A stretch of DNA of 64,000 nucleotides from [Lactobacillus] rogosae (GTDB taxonomy: Bacteria; Bacillota; Clostridia; Lachnospirales; Lachnospiraceae). Location of the stretch: assembly GCA_900112995.1 (NCBI GenBank), contig FONU01000009.1:62001-126000 (forward strand). The letters are read 5' to 3'. Shown here in pieces: positions 17,152 through 25,901 of the stretch. A model generated the notes under the pieces. That model was not told the origin of the DNA. It made no database searches and saw nothing but the letters and a program-made list of their open reading frames with translations. How positions within the stretch are numbered: position 1 is the stretch's first letter; each line of letters starts with the position of its first letter. The position numbers were made by a program, and so were the translations under genes.

Positions 17152-18393
17152 ATGTATTCATTTGATGAAGTATTGAACTATGATCCAGAATTAGCTAAAG
17201 CTATGGATGATGAGTTAGCAAGACAGAGAAGCCATATTGAATTAATAGCTTCTGAGAACCTTGTAAGTAAAGCTGTTATGGCAGCTATGGGAAGCCCTCT
17301 TACTAACAAGTATGCAGAAGGATATCCTGGAAAGAGATATTATGGTGGCTGCGAATATGTAGATGTTGTTGAAACACTTGCAATTGAGAGAGCTAAGAAG
17401 TTATTTGGTTGTGAATATGCCAATGTTCAGCCACATTCAGGTGCACAGGCTAACCTTGCAGCATTCTTTGCTATGGTAGAACCAGGTGATACTGTTATGG
17501 GTATGAGCCTTGACTGTGGTGGACACCTTTCACATGGTTCACCAGTTAATATCTCTGGTAAATATTTTAATATAGTTCCTTATGGAGTTACAGCTGAAGG
17601 CTTTATAGATTATGATGAAGTATTAAGAATTGCTAAGGAATGTAAGCCAAGGATGATCATTGCTGGTGCATCTGCATATGCAAGAGTTATTGATTTTAAG
17701 AAGTTCAGAGAGATAGCTGATGAAGTTGGTGCTTATCTTATGGTAGATATGGCTCATATTGCTGGTCTTGTAGCAGGTGGAGAGCATCCAAGCCCTATCC
17801 CTTATGCTGATGTAGTTACAACTACAACTCATAAAACATTAAGAGGACCAAGAGGTGGTATGATTCTTTCATCAGCAGAAGCTGCTGAAAAGTTTAAGTT
17901 TAACAAGGCTGTATTCCCAGGAATCCAGGGAGGTCCACTTATGCATGTTATTGCTGGTAAGGCAGTATGCTTAAAGGAAGCACTTGACCCAAGCTTTAAG
18001 ACTTATGCTAAGAACATTGTTGATAATGCACAGGCTCTTTGTACAGGACTTATGAACAGAGGTTTTGATATCGTATCTGGTGGTACAGATAATCACCTTA
18101 TGCTTGTTAACCTTTTAAGCAAGAATAAGACTGGTAAGGAAGTAGAAAAGCTTCTTGATGCAGCTAACATTACATGCAACAAGAACACTATCCCTAACGA
18201 TCCAGCTTCACCTTTCGTAACAAGTGGTATCAGACTTGGTACAGCAGCAGTTACAACAAGAGGCTTCAACACAGCAGATATGGATGTAGTAGCAGAAGCT
18301 ATTGCTTTACTTGTAGATGACGTTGATGCTAATCAGGCTAAGGCTATGGCTATGGTTAAGGAACTTACAGACAAGTATCCTCTTTATGAATAA
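17152..18393 (+). CDS. glyA: serine hydroxymethyltransferase
   Basis: A 413-residue PLP enzyme of the usual length. The PLP lysine is K228 in [15 protein letters not shown], and other conserved parts include [15 protein letters not shown] near 52-66 and [11 protein letters not shown] near 91-101. It interconverts serine and glycine while charging tetrahydrofolate with a one-carbon unit, in the cytoplasm. The start has a clear GGAGG. Its stop codon overlaps the next ATG by one base (TAATG), so the alkylation-repair-like gene is translationally coupled. Confidence 0.97.
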   Translation: MYSFDEVLNYDPELAKAMDDELARQRSHIELIASENLVSKAVMAAMGSPLTNKYAEGYPGKRYYGGCEYVDVVETLAIERAKKLFGCEYANVQPHSGAQANLAAFFAMVEPGDTVMGMSLDCGGHLSHGSPVNISGKYFNIVPYGVTAEGFIDYDEVLRIAKECKPRMIIAGASAYARVIDFKKFREIADEVGAYLMVDMAHIAGLVAGGEHPSPIPYADVVTTTTHKTLRGPRGGMILSSAEAAEKFKFNKAVFPGIQGGPLMHVIAGKAVCLKEALDPSFKTYAKNIVDNAQALCTGLMNRGFDIVSGGTDNHLMLVNLLSKNKTGKEVEKLLDAANITCNKNTIPNDPASPFVTSGIRLGTAAVTTRGFNTADMDVVAEAIALLVDDVDANQAKAMAMVKELTDKYPLYE

Positions 18394-19193
18394 TGCTGGA
18401 ATATATAAGAAATGAACTTCTGGGGATGACTGATAAAGGAGAATATGCAGCATTTACATCCTCACTTATTCCTGGCTGCGATAATATAATAGGAATAAGA
18501 CAACCGGTATTAAAGCAATATGCAAAACAGCTGATAAAGGAGAATAAGGATTTCCGGCAGCTGCTTAGTGAACCGGATATTTATCAGGAAGAAACACTGC
18601 TTAGAAGCTACATAATAGGAATGGGAACAGCGAAGGAGAAAGACTTTAAGAAGGCTTTAAAAGACTTCAACACATTCGTTCCTCTTGTGAACAACTGGGC
18701 TGTAAACGACAGCTTCTGTGTAGAATTCAGGGTTATGGATATGTTTCGGGACGAGTTTCTGCCATACATAAAGGAATGTATAGAATCGTTTGATGAATAC
18801 AGGGCAAGAGTAGGGCTTATAATGCTGTTAGACCACTATTTAAAGGTTGATATGCATGGCATGAAAAGACCGAGAATGAAAAAGGTTACTATTAAAGATA
18901 TAGAAAGCACAGATGAAATAAATTGTGCTAATGGTTTATATCTTGATGATATATTTTCACTTGTAAACAGGGATTTTTCGGCCTATGGATATTATACACA
19001 GATGGCAGCAGGCTGGCTTCTTGCGGAATGTTTTGTTACATTTCCAAAAAGAACGTGGGAATATCTTACAGATACCGACTGCTTAAAGTTAGATAAGTTG
19101 TCATATCAGAAGGCGGTACGAAAGATATGTGAATCGCTCACGCCGGATAAAGAAGTTAAACTAAAAGTTAAAAAGGATCTGAAGCAGATGTAA
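18393..19193 (+). CDS. AlkD-like DNA alkylation repair protein
   Basis: A 266-residue all-helical protein of the AlkC/AlkD HEAT-repeat family. Family marks include GIRQPVLKQYAKQL, EETLLRSYIIGMG and NNWAVNDSFC (residues about 96-105; the NWxxxD element carries the Asp used by AlkD) and a second helical block with QMAAGWLLAECFV. AlkD excises N3- and N7-alkylated purines; not all homologues are active. Coupled to glyA by a one-base overlap, which may be transcriptional convenience. The terminator stem begins inside its last codons. Confidence 0.82.
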   Translation: MLEYIRNELLGMTDKGEYAAFTSSLIPGCDNIIGIRQPVLKQYAKQLIKENKDFRQLLSEPDIYQEETLLRSYIIGMGTAKEKDFKKALKDFNTFVPLVNNWAVNDSFCVEFRVMDMFRDEFLPYIKECIESFDEYRARVGLIMLLDHYLKVDMHGMKRPRMKKVTIKDIESTDEINCANGLYLDDIFSLVNRDFSAYGYYTQMAAGWLLAECFVTFPKRTWEYLTDTDCLKLDKLSYQKAVRKICESLTPDKEVKLKVKKDLKQM

Positions 19194-19217
19194 TAATCTG
19201 TTTCAGGTCTTTTTTTA
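19176..19217 (+). terminator. terminator overlapping the end of the AlkD-like gene
   Basis: Stem GATCTGAAGCAGAT (19176-19189) pairs with 19196-19209 (two G-U pairs), then eight T residues. It separates glyA-alkD from the fab operon. Confidence 0.9.
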
Positions 19218-19239
19218 TTGCTTTAGTATATTTTAATAA

Positions 19240-19308
19240 TTTGAATATCAAAATAACCTTGACAAACACATAAGTTTTGTAGTATAAAAATAATGTTTGA
19301 AAATCAAA
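19240..19308 (+). promoter_or_regulatory. fab operon promoter with two FabT-like operators
   Basis: Sigma-A promoter TTGACA (19259-19264), 18-bp spacer, TATAAA (19283-19288). TTTGA-ATA-TCAAA (19240-19252) lies just upstream of the -35 and TTTGA-AAA-TCAAA (19296-19308) covers the expected transcription start. A further ATCAAATT half-site follows near 19316. These match the known FabT (MarR-family) box of streptococci, ATTTTGATTATCAAATT-like. No fabT gene is in the window. Confidence 0.65.
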
Positions 19309-19357
19309 GTAAGATAATCAAATTGTTAGTAAGTCAAATAAATAAGGACAAAAAAGT

Positions 19358-20350
19358 ATGATAAGAACAAGAATCATAGGAACAGGAAGCTATGTTCCAC
19401 CAGATATATTGACTAACGATAATCTGTCAGAAATGGTAGATACGAGTGATGAGTGGATAAGGACAAGAACTGGTATATGTAACAGACATATAGCAAAAGA
19501 TATGGATAATGCTGATATGGCATATAACGCTGCAAGAAATGCAGTAGAGGATGCACGTATTGAAGCTTCTAAGATTGGTCTGATTATAGTTGCAACGTCA
19601 ACTCCTGATTATGCTTTTCCTAATCAGGCATCACTTGTACAGGCAAAGCTTAAAGCAGTAAATGCTATGTGTTTTGATGTAAGTGCAGCATGTTCAGGTT
19701 TTATTACAGCCCTGGATATTGCAGCTTCAATGTTAAAGGCAGGTTCGTATAAATATGCACTTGTTATTGGTTCAGAAAAAATGTCAGAAATAGTTAACTG
19801 GAAAGACAGAAGTGTGTGTGTGCTTTTTGGAGATGGTGCTGGTGCAGTGGTTCTTAAAGCAGTTGATAACAACACAGAAGATGTTACAGGTGCCTTAGTT
19901 GGTCATGAAAGAGGAATTATTGACAGCAATATCTACAATGATGGAACAGGTGCATCTGTTTTAACAGGTGGCAGAAGATTTTCTGATTCATGCAGCACAG
20001 ATATATTTATACATATGGATGGACAGGAAGTGTTTAAATTCGCCGTAAAGAGTGTTCCTACAGCTATAGAAACACTTTTACATAATAATAATATGGATAT
20101 TAATGAAGTTGATAAGTTCATATTGCATCAGGCTAATGTACGTATTATAGAGAGTGTAGCTAAAAGACTTAAGGCTGATAAAGATAAGTTTCCAGTCAAT
20201 CTGAATGAATATGGAAATACATCATCAGCAAGCATTCCTATTCTGCTTGATGAGTTAAACAGGAATGGAAGCTTAAAACAGGGAGAGAAGCTTGTACTTG
20301 CCGGTTTTGGTGCAGGATTAAGCTGGGGAAGTATTCTGCTTGTATGGTAG
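19358..20350 (+). CDS. fabH: beta-ketoacyl-ACP synthase III
   Basis: A 330-residue condensing enzyme that starts fatty-acid synthesis by joining acetyl- (or branched acyl-) CoA to malonyl-ACP. The catalytic triad is visible: C112 in SAACSGF, His in FILHQANVRI near 257, and Asn in EYGNTSSAS near 287. First gene of the fab operon and placed directly behind its FabT-like promoter. A weak site (AAGGA) precedes the ATG at 19358. The longer gap to acpP carries two hairpins, so ACP may be differentially expressed. Confidence 0.96.
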   Translation: MIRTRIIGTGSYVPPDILTNDNLSEMVDTSDEWIRTRTGICNRHIAKDMDNADMAYNAARNAVEDARIEASKIGLIIVATSTPDYAFPNQASLVQAKLKAVNAMCFDVSAACSGFITALDIAASMLKAGSYKYALVIGSEKMSEIVNWKDRSVCVLFGDGAGAVVLKAVDNNTEDVTGALVGHERGIIDSNIYNDGTGASVLTGGRRFSDSCSTDIFIHMDGQEVFKFAVKSVPTAIETLLHNNNMDINEVDKFILHQANVRIIESVAKRLKADKDKFPVNLNEYGNTSSASIPILLDELNRNGSLKQGEKLVLAGFGAGLSWGSILLVW

Positions 20351-20547
20351 CACGGTTAAAGATGCTAAGCTTATTATATAGATATTTGCAGACTGCTTAC
20401 TAAAAGATATCAGGCAGCCGGATAAGCGGCATTTTAACATATATAAGATGTTTATGGCAAAAGCTTTGCCATAGATATCAAAGTTGTGGGCTTTTGACCC
20501 CGACAACATATAATAAAAAATAATAAGAATTAAGGAGATTTAACATT
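20351..20547 (+). promoter_or_regulatory. fabH-acpP intercistronic region with two stem-loops
   Basis: First hairpin: TATGGCAAA-AGC-TTTGCCATA (20453-20473), perfect. Second: the TATCAAAG-N3-TGGG-N-TTTTGA-N2-CCGAC element (20476-20504), which recurs upstream of fabZ at the same 44-base distance to the ATG. A TATAAT (20509-20514) follows, possibly the -10 of an internal promoter with a poor -35. Confidence 0.55.
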
Positions 20548-20775
20548 ATGTTTGAAAAAGTAAGAGAATTAGTTGCAGCACAGTTAGGTATAGATGAGGC
20601 AGTTATTAAGCCTGAGTCTAATTTCAAGGAAGATCTTAAGGCAGATTCACTTGATCTTTTTGAACTTGTTATGTCACTTGAGGATGAGTGTTCAGTAACT
20701 ATTCCATCTGAGGAGCTTGAAAAGATTCTTACAGTACAGGATGTTGTTGATTATATCGAGGCTAACCAGAAATAG
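20548..20775 (+). CDS. acpP: acyl carrier protein
   Basis: A 75-residue acidic ACP. The phosphopantetheine attachment serine is S34 in the LKADSLDLFELVM motif. It carries the growing acyl chain for all fab enzymes around it. Ideal GGAGAT site before the ATG at 20548. The two upstream stem-loops and possible internal promoter could give the extra ACP such operons need. Confidence 0.97.
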   Translation: MFEKVRELVAAQLGIDEAVIKPESNFKEDLKADSLDLFELVMSLEDECSVTIPSEELEKILTVQDVVDYIEANQK

Positions 20776-20803
20776 TTATAAATGTCAGGAAGGAAGATAA
20801 GTT

Positions 20804-21742
20804 ATGAAAACTCGTGTAACAGAGCTTCTTAATATAGAATATCCTGTTATACAGGGCGGTATGGCATGGGTTGCAGATGCTAATCTGGCAGCCCACGTCA
20901 GCAAAGCCGGTGGAATGGGATTTATTGGAGCAGCTAATGCGCCGGCAGAATGGGTTAAAGAACAGATACATATTGCAAGAAAGATAACAGATAAGCCAGT
21001 TGGTGTTAATATTATGCTTTTAAGTGATTATGCAGATGAGATAGCACAGCTTGTTATTGATGAGCATATAGAAGCAGTAACAACAGGTGCAGGCAATCCA
21101 AGCAAATATATGAAGGCCTGGAAGGAAGCTGGAATAAGGGTTATTCCTGTTGTGGCATCAGTTGCACTTGCAAGAATGATGGAACGTGCCGGAGCAGATG
21201 CAGTTGTAGCAGAGGGCATGGAATCAGGTGGACATATCGGCGAGGAAACGACCATGACACTTGTACCACAGGTTGTTGATGCAGTTAATATTCCTGTTAT
21301 AGCAGCTGGCGGAATAGGTGATGGCAGAGGTGTATGTGCGGCATTTATGCTTGGTGCAGAGGCTGTACAGATGGGAACAAGATTCGTTGTGGCTAAGGAG
21401 TCAAATGTCCATCAGAATTATAAGGACAGAGTTATAGCTGCCAAGGATATAGATTCAGTAGTAACTGGCAGAAGTACAGGTCATCCAGTAAGGTCACTTA
21501 GAAACAGCATGACAAGAGAGTATCTTGATATGGAAAAAGAAGGCGTTGAGTTTGAAAAGCTTGAAAGACTTACTCTTGGAACACTAAGAAAGGCTGTTGT
21601 GGATGGTGATGTCAAGCAGGGAACTGTAATGGCAGGTCAGATAGCAGGTCTTGTCAATAAGGAACAGACATGTGAAGAGATTATTAAGGAGCTTATGAAG
21701 GAAGTCTCTGAGGTATATAATTCACATAATAAGCTGGCATAA
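20804..21742 (+). CDS. fabK: FMN-dependent enoyl-ACP reductase II
   Basis: A 312-residue TIM-barrel flavoprotein of the FabK / nitronate-monooxygenase fold: N-terminal IEYPVIQGGMAWVADANLA, central VVAEGMESGGHIGE, and AAGGIGDGRG phosphate-binding region near 165. It performs the last reduction of each elongation cycle with NAD(P)H and FMN. FabK replaces FabI in many low-GC anaerobes and confers natural triclosan resistance. Co-located with other fab genes, which decides FabK rather than a nitronate monooxygenase. Start follows GGAAGG. Confidence 0.94.
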   Translation: MKTRVTELLNIEYPVIQGGMAWVADANLAAHVSKAGGMGFIGAANAPAEWVKEQIHIARKITDKPVGVNIMLLSDYADEIAQLVIDEHIEAVTTGAGNPSKYMKAWKEAGIRVIPVVASVALARMMERAGADAVVAEGMESGGHIGEETTMTLVPQVVDAVNIPVIAAGGIGDGRGVCAAFMLGAEAVQMGTRFVVAKESNVHQNYKDRVIAAKDIDSVVTGRSTGHPVRSLRNSMTREYLDMEKEGVEFEKLERLTLGTLRKAVVDGDVKQGTVMAGQIAGLVNKEQTCEEIIKELMKEVSEVYNSHNKLA

Positions 21743-21773
21743 AACAGTGTATGGAAATGAGGATTTAAAAGGT

Positions 21774-22715
21774 ATGGGAAAAACAGTTGTAATGTTTCCA
21801 GGACAGGGAAGCCAGCGTACTGGAATGGGAAGAGAAAGCTATAATAGCTGCACTTCATCAGTAAAGTGCTTTAAGAAGGCTGGTGAACTGACAGGTATCA
21901 ATATGGAGCATTTAATATTTGAAGAAAATGATCTTCTTGATAAAACCGAGTATACACAGATTGCGTTATATGTAACAGAAATCGCCCAGCTTGCTGATAT
22001 GGTTGAGCAGGGCCTTACGTATGATGCAGCTATTGGACTTTCATTAGGTGAATATAGTGCACTTACTGCAAGTGGTGCGCTATCTTATGAAGATGGTGTA
22101 AGACTTGTAAGAAACCGTGGAATATATATGGAACAGGAGGTTCCGGCTGGTATAGGCGCCATGGCTGCAGTTATCGGGCTTACATCAGATGAGGTTGACA
22201 GTGTACTTGCTAAATATAACAAGGATAAAAGTGGGAACACAGAGTCTGATAATGATATGTATCCTGATACAGTTTCCGCAGCTAATTACAACTGCCCTGG
22301 CCAGATAGTAATATCAGGTAAAAAGGAATGTGTACAGGAGGCTATGGAAGTGCTTAAGGAAGCAGGAGCAAGAAGAACACTCCTTCTTAATGTAAGTGGA
22401 CCGTTTCATTCAAAGCTTCTTAAGGGCGCAGGTGATAAGCTTATGAAGGATCTTGAAAAAGTTACTTTTGATAAAGTGAAGTATCCTTATGTGGCAAACT
22501 GTACAGCTGAGTATGTGGATGAGAATACATCCAGTGGATATATAAAAGAACTTCTTTCAAAGCAGGTATATAGTTCAGTACGTTTTGAACAGTCAGTCAG
22601 AAAAATGATAGCCGATGGTTATGATACATTTGTTGAGGTGGGACCAGGAAAGACTTTATCTGGCTTTGTTAAAAAGATAGCTAAGAGCATGGAAAAGGAA
22701 GTAGTTATAAAATAA
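21774..22715 (+). CDS. fabD: malonyl-CoA-ACP transacylase
   Basis: A 313-residue transacylase: N-terminal VVMFPGQGSQRTGMG, nucleophile Ser in GLSLGEYSAL, and the later GPFHSKLL carrying the catalytic His. It moves malonyl from CoA to ACP. ATG 21774 starts exactly at the conserved domain, with GAGG eleven bases upstream; an in-frame GTG at 21747 would add nine residues without family support. Follows fabK closely and belongs to the fab operon. Confidence 0.94.
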   Translation: MGKTVVMFPGQGSQRTGMGRESYNSCTSSVKCFKKAGELTGINMEHLIFEENDLLDKTEYTQIALYVTEIAQLADMVEQGLTYDAAIGLSLGEYSALTASGALSYEDGVRLVRNRGIYMEQEVPAGIGAMAAVIGLTSDEVDSVLAKYNKDKSGNTESDNDMYPDTVSAANYNCPGQIVISGKKECVQEAMEVLKEAGARRTLLLNVSGPFHSKLLKGAGDKLMKDLEKVTFDKVKYPYVANCTAEYVDENTSSGYIKELLSKQVYSSVRFEQSVRKMIADGYDTFVEVGPGKTLSGFVKKIAKSMEKEVVIK

Positions 22716-22784
22716 CAGGCAATAAATGCAGACAAGATATTGGTAAGGCTTTAGCAATATTGTATCGATGAAAGGCAGTGTGTT

Positions 22785-23549
22785 ATGTGTATGGATAATT
22801 GTATAAAAAGATATGAAAACAAGATAGTGCTTGTAACCGGAGCTAGCAGAGGAATAGGAGCTGCTATAGCTGCCCGTTTTGCCAAAGAGGGGGCTGTGGT
22901 TATTGTTAATTACAGTGGTAATGATGAGGCAGCAGATAGAACAGTTGAAAATATTCTGGCTGCCAACGGAAAGGCAGAAAAATACAAGTGTCAGGTTGAT
23001 TCGTATGAAGAAACTGAAAAAATGATTACATATATAATGGATAAATATAAGAGAATAGACATTCTTATAAATAATGCAGGTATAACAAAAGATGGTCTTA
23101 TCATGAGAATGAAAGAGGAAGATTTTGACAGAGTTATAGATGTTAATCTTAAGGGAACATTTAACTGCATAAGACACGTAAGCAGATACATGTTAAAGCA
23201 AAGAAGCGGAAGAATAATCAATATGTCATCAGTTGTAGGCATAGCTGGTAATGCAGGACAGGTTAATTACAGTGCTTCTAAAGCAGGTGTGATAGGTATT
23301 ACCAAATCTGCGGCAAAGGAGCTTGCATCGCGAGGAATAACTGTTAATGCAGTTGCACCTGGATATATTGATACAGATATGACAAAGGTTTTATCTGATG
23401 AACAGAAGAAGTCAGTACTTGATATGATTCCTCTTTCAAGAATGGGAAGCGTGGATGATATAAGCAATGCTGTAGCATTTCTGGCATCAGATGAAGCAGC
23501 ATACATAACAGGACAGGTGATATCAGTAGATGGAGGTATGAATATCTGA
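22785..23549 (+). CDS. fabG: 3-oxoacyl-ACP reductase
   Basis: A 254-residue short-chain dehydrogenase: NADP motif TGASRGIG at 18-25, NNAG at 96-99, and catalytic S149, Y162, K166 (NYSASK). Reduces beta-ketoacyl-ACP. ATG 22785 and ATG 22791 are both possible; the site upstream is weak. Its stop overlaps the fabF start by one base (TGATG), so the pair is translationally coupled. Confidence 0.95.
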   Translation: MCMDNCIKRYENKIVLVTGASRGIGAAIAARFAKEGAVVIVNYSGNDEAADRTVENILAANGKAEKYKCQVDSYEETEKMITYIMDKYKRIDILINNAGITKDGLIMRMKEEDFDRVIDVNLKGTFNCIRHVSRYMLKQRSGRIINMSSVVGIAGNAGQVNYSASKAGVIGITKSAAKELASRGITVNAVAPGYIDTDMTKVLSDEQKKSVLDMIPLSRMGSVDDISNAVAFLASDEAAYITGQVISVDGGMNI

Positions 23550-24781
23550 TGAGAAGAGTAGTTGTTACAGGTATGGGTGCAATAACACCTATAGGTTTAA
23601 GTGTGGATGAATTCTGGAATTCTGTTAAAGAGAATACAGTTGGAATAGATAATATAACAAGATTTGATACAACAGATTATAAGGTTAAGCTTGCAGCAGA
23701 GGTAAAGGATTTTGATGCTAAGAATTATATGGATTTCAAGGCAGCCAAAAGGATGGAAAAGTTCAGCCAGTATGCTGTTGCGGCCGCGCATGAGGCTATG
23801 AAGGATTCGGGGCTTGATATGGCTAAAGAGGATGCTTTCCGTGTTGGTGTATCAGTAGGCTCTGGTGTTGGAAGCCTTGAAGCTATGGAAAGCAATCACA
23901 AGAAGCTTCTTGAAAAGGGTCCATCTAGGATTAATCCGCTTCTTGTACCTCTTATGATAACTAACATGGCAGCTGGCAATGTATCAATACAGCTAGGTTT
24001 AAAGGGTAAGAATATAAATGTTGTTACAGCATGTGCTACTGGAACTAACTCTATAGGTGAAGGCTATAGAAGCATACAGCATGGAGAAGCAGATGTTATG
24101 TTTGCAGGTGGAACTGAAAGTTCTATATCTCCTATTGGAATCGGTGGTTTTGCTGCGCTTACAGCACTTTCAACATCTACAGACCCTAAGAGAGCCTCTA
24201 TCCCATTTGACAAAGAAAGAAATGGCTTTGTCATGGGTGAAGGAGCAGGTGTGGTTGTACTTGAAGAACTGGAGCATGCTTTAAAGAGAGGAGCGCATAT
24301 ATATGCAGAGATCACAGGCTATGGCTGTTCTTCTGATGCATACCATATAACATCACCTATGGAGGATGGAAGTGGAGCTGCATATGCTATGACAAGTGCC
24401 ATGAAGGAAGCAGAAGTAAAACCAGATGATATCGATTATATAAATGCACATGGAACAAGTACCCATCATAATGATCTTTTTGAGACAAGGGCGATCAAGC
24501 TGGCACTTAAGGATGCAGCTTACAATGTGCCTGTAAGTTCAACAAAATCCATGGTTGGACATCTGCTTGGTGCAGCGGGCGCAGTTGAGTTCATAGCCTG
24601 TGTCAAGTCAATCCAGGATGGTTATATACATCCAAATGTAGGACTATCAGAAACAGAGGAAGAAATGGATCTTAATTATGTCAAGGATGAAGGAATCGAA
24701 AAGGACGTTGATGTAGTCATGACGAATTCTCTTGGTTTTGGTGGACATAATGCAACTCTTATAGTAAGAAAGTATTCATAA
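23549..24781 (+). CDS. fabF: beta-ketoacyl-ACP synthase II
   Basis: A 410-residue elongating condensing enzyme. Catalytic C162 in VTACATGTNS, with His residues in NAHGTSTHHND (about 302) and STKSMVGHLLGAAG (about 339). Full family length of 410-415. It extends acyl-ACP by two carbons. Overlaps the end of fabG by one base and is followed at 95 bp by accB. Confidence 0.97.
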   Translation: MRRVVVTGMGAITPIGLSVDEFWNSVKENTVGIDNITRFDTTDYKVKLAAEVKDFDAKNYMDFKAAKRMEKFSQYAVAAAHEAMKDSGLDMAKEDAFRVGVSVGSGVGSLEAMESNHKKLLEKGPSRINPLLVPLMITNMAAGNVSIQLGLKGKNINVVTACATGTNSIGEGYRSIQHGEADVMFAGGTESSISPIGIGGFAALTALSTSTDPKRASIPFDKERNGFVMGEGAGVVVLEELEHALKRGAHIYAEITGYGCSSDAYHITSPMEDGSGAAYAMTSAMKEAEVKPDDIDYINAHGTSTHHNDLFETRAIKLALKDAAYNVPVSSTKSMVGHLLGAAGAVEFIACVKSIQDGYIHPNVGLSETEEEMDLNYVKDEGIEKDVDVVMTNSLGFGGHNATLIVRKYS

Positions 24782-24876
24782 TATGATGAACGCTTAAAGT
24801 ACATAAGTAGATTGCTGGTGAGATATATGGAATACCAGAATATGAATAAAAGGTCATGAAGAAATGGAGATAATAT

Positions 24877-25335
24877 ATGGAATTAGAAAATGTAATAAAG
24901 CTCATTAATGCTGTATCAGAATCTTCACTTACAAGCTTTAGCATGGAAGATGGCGACACTAAGCTTTCGCTTGGCGCTGACAGAAGTGACAGGGCAGCTG
25001 TTAAAGAAACTGCCGGTGCTGATGATATAGTTAATAGCGATAACGGCAATGAATCAGGATTGAATAAATCGGACATTAAAACTTCTGATGATAATGTGCT
25101 TACTGTTAATTCACCACTTGTAGGTGTATTTTACAGTTCAGCATCTCCGGAAGCTGATGCATATGTAGCAATAGGTGACAGGGTTAAAAAAGGTCAGGTA
25201 ATCGGTATAGTAGAAGCAATGAAGCTTATGAATGAGATTGAAAGTGATTATGATGGTGTGGTTACTGATATTCTTGTAGATAATGAACAGATGGTTGAAT
25301 ATGGACAGCCTATGTTTGTTATAAAACCAGTCTGA
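24877..25335 (+). CDS. accB: acetyl-CoA carboxylase biotin carboxyl carrier protein
   Basis: A 152-residue BCCP. The C-terminal biotinyl domain has the biotin lysine K116 in VEAMKLMNE, and the N-terminal helix is separated by an acidic, Asn/Ser-rich linker (residues about 35-75) in place of the usual Ala/Pro linker. It carries CO2 between biotin carboxylase (accC) and the carboxyltransferase (accDA), both downstream. Start follows GGAGAT. Confidence 0.95.
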   Translation: MELENVIKLINAVSESSLTSFSMEDGDTKLSLGADRSDRAAVKETAGADDIVNSDNGNESGLNKSDIKTSDDNVLTVNSPLVGVFYSSASPEADAYVAIGDRVKKGQVIGIVEAMKLMNEIESDYDGVVTDILVDNEQMVEYGQPMFVIKPV

Positions 25336-25418
25336 CAATACGTCGGTATCAAAGGCATGGGTTTTTGATACCGACATTATATATATGAAATTCGATTATT
25401 TAATATAAGGAGTTAAGT
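25336..25418 (+). promoter_or_regulatory. accB-fabZ intercistronic stem-loop
   Basis: Perfect 12-bp hairpin GTCGGTATCAAA (25342-25353) with 25364-25375, loop GGCATGGGTT. Not followed by a T tract. It shares TATCAAAG-N3-TGGG-N-TTTTGA-N2-CCGAC with the element before acpP, and both end 44 bases before the ATG. Confidence 0.7.
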
Positions 25419-25841
25419 ATGCTTACAACAAAGGAAATAATGGATATTATACCACACAGACATCCTTTTCTGCTTGTGGATACGATAGATGAACTTGAGC
25501 CTGGAATAAAGGCAACAGGATATAAGTGTATTACATATGATGAGCCTTATTTTGCAGGACATTTTCCAGCTGAGCCTGTTATGCCGGGGGTCCTTCAGAT
25601 AGAGGCATGCGCACAGGTAGGCGCTGTTGCGATACTTTCGCTGGAAGAAAACAAAGGTAAAACAGCATATTTTGGTGCAGTTAATAATGCAAGATTTAAA
25701 AGAAAAGTAGTTCCTGGTGATAAACTTAAGATGGAATGTGAGATTATAAAGAAAAAAGGACCAGTTGGCGTGGGAAAGGCTGTTGCGACGGTAGATGGCG
25801 AGGTTGCACTTACAGCAGAGCTTACATTTATGGTAGGTTAA
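25419..25841 (+). CDS. fabZ: 3-hydroxyacyl-ACP dehydratase
   Basis: A 140-residue single hot-dog domain: IMDIIPHRHPFLLVD at 7-21, catalytic H48 in FAGHFPAEPVMPG and E62 in LQIEACAQ. Dehydrates beta-hydroxyacyl-ACP. AAGGAG site before the ATG. No fabA, fabM or fabN is present here, so how unsaturated chains are made is not shown by this operon. Confidence 0.96.
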   Translation: MLTTKEIMDIIPHRHPFLLVDTIDELEPGIKATGYKCITYDEPYFAGHFPAEPVMPGVLQIEACAQVGAVAILSLEENKGKTAYFGAVNNARFKRKVVPGDKLKMECEIIKKKGPVGVGKAVATVDGEVALTAELTFMVG

Positions 25842-25901
25842 TCCGTCTGATGTTATAAATATAATATGTGGATTATGGAATGATTATAAGGAGATGAAGC
25901 T

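Noticed and set aside
22656-23177. 173-codon minus-strand frame inside fabD-fabG
   Set aside because: Antisense to well-supported fab genes; hydrophobic Ile/Tyr-rich composition typical of antisense translation of AT-rich coding DNA.
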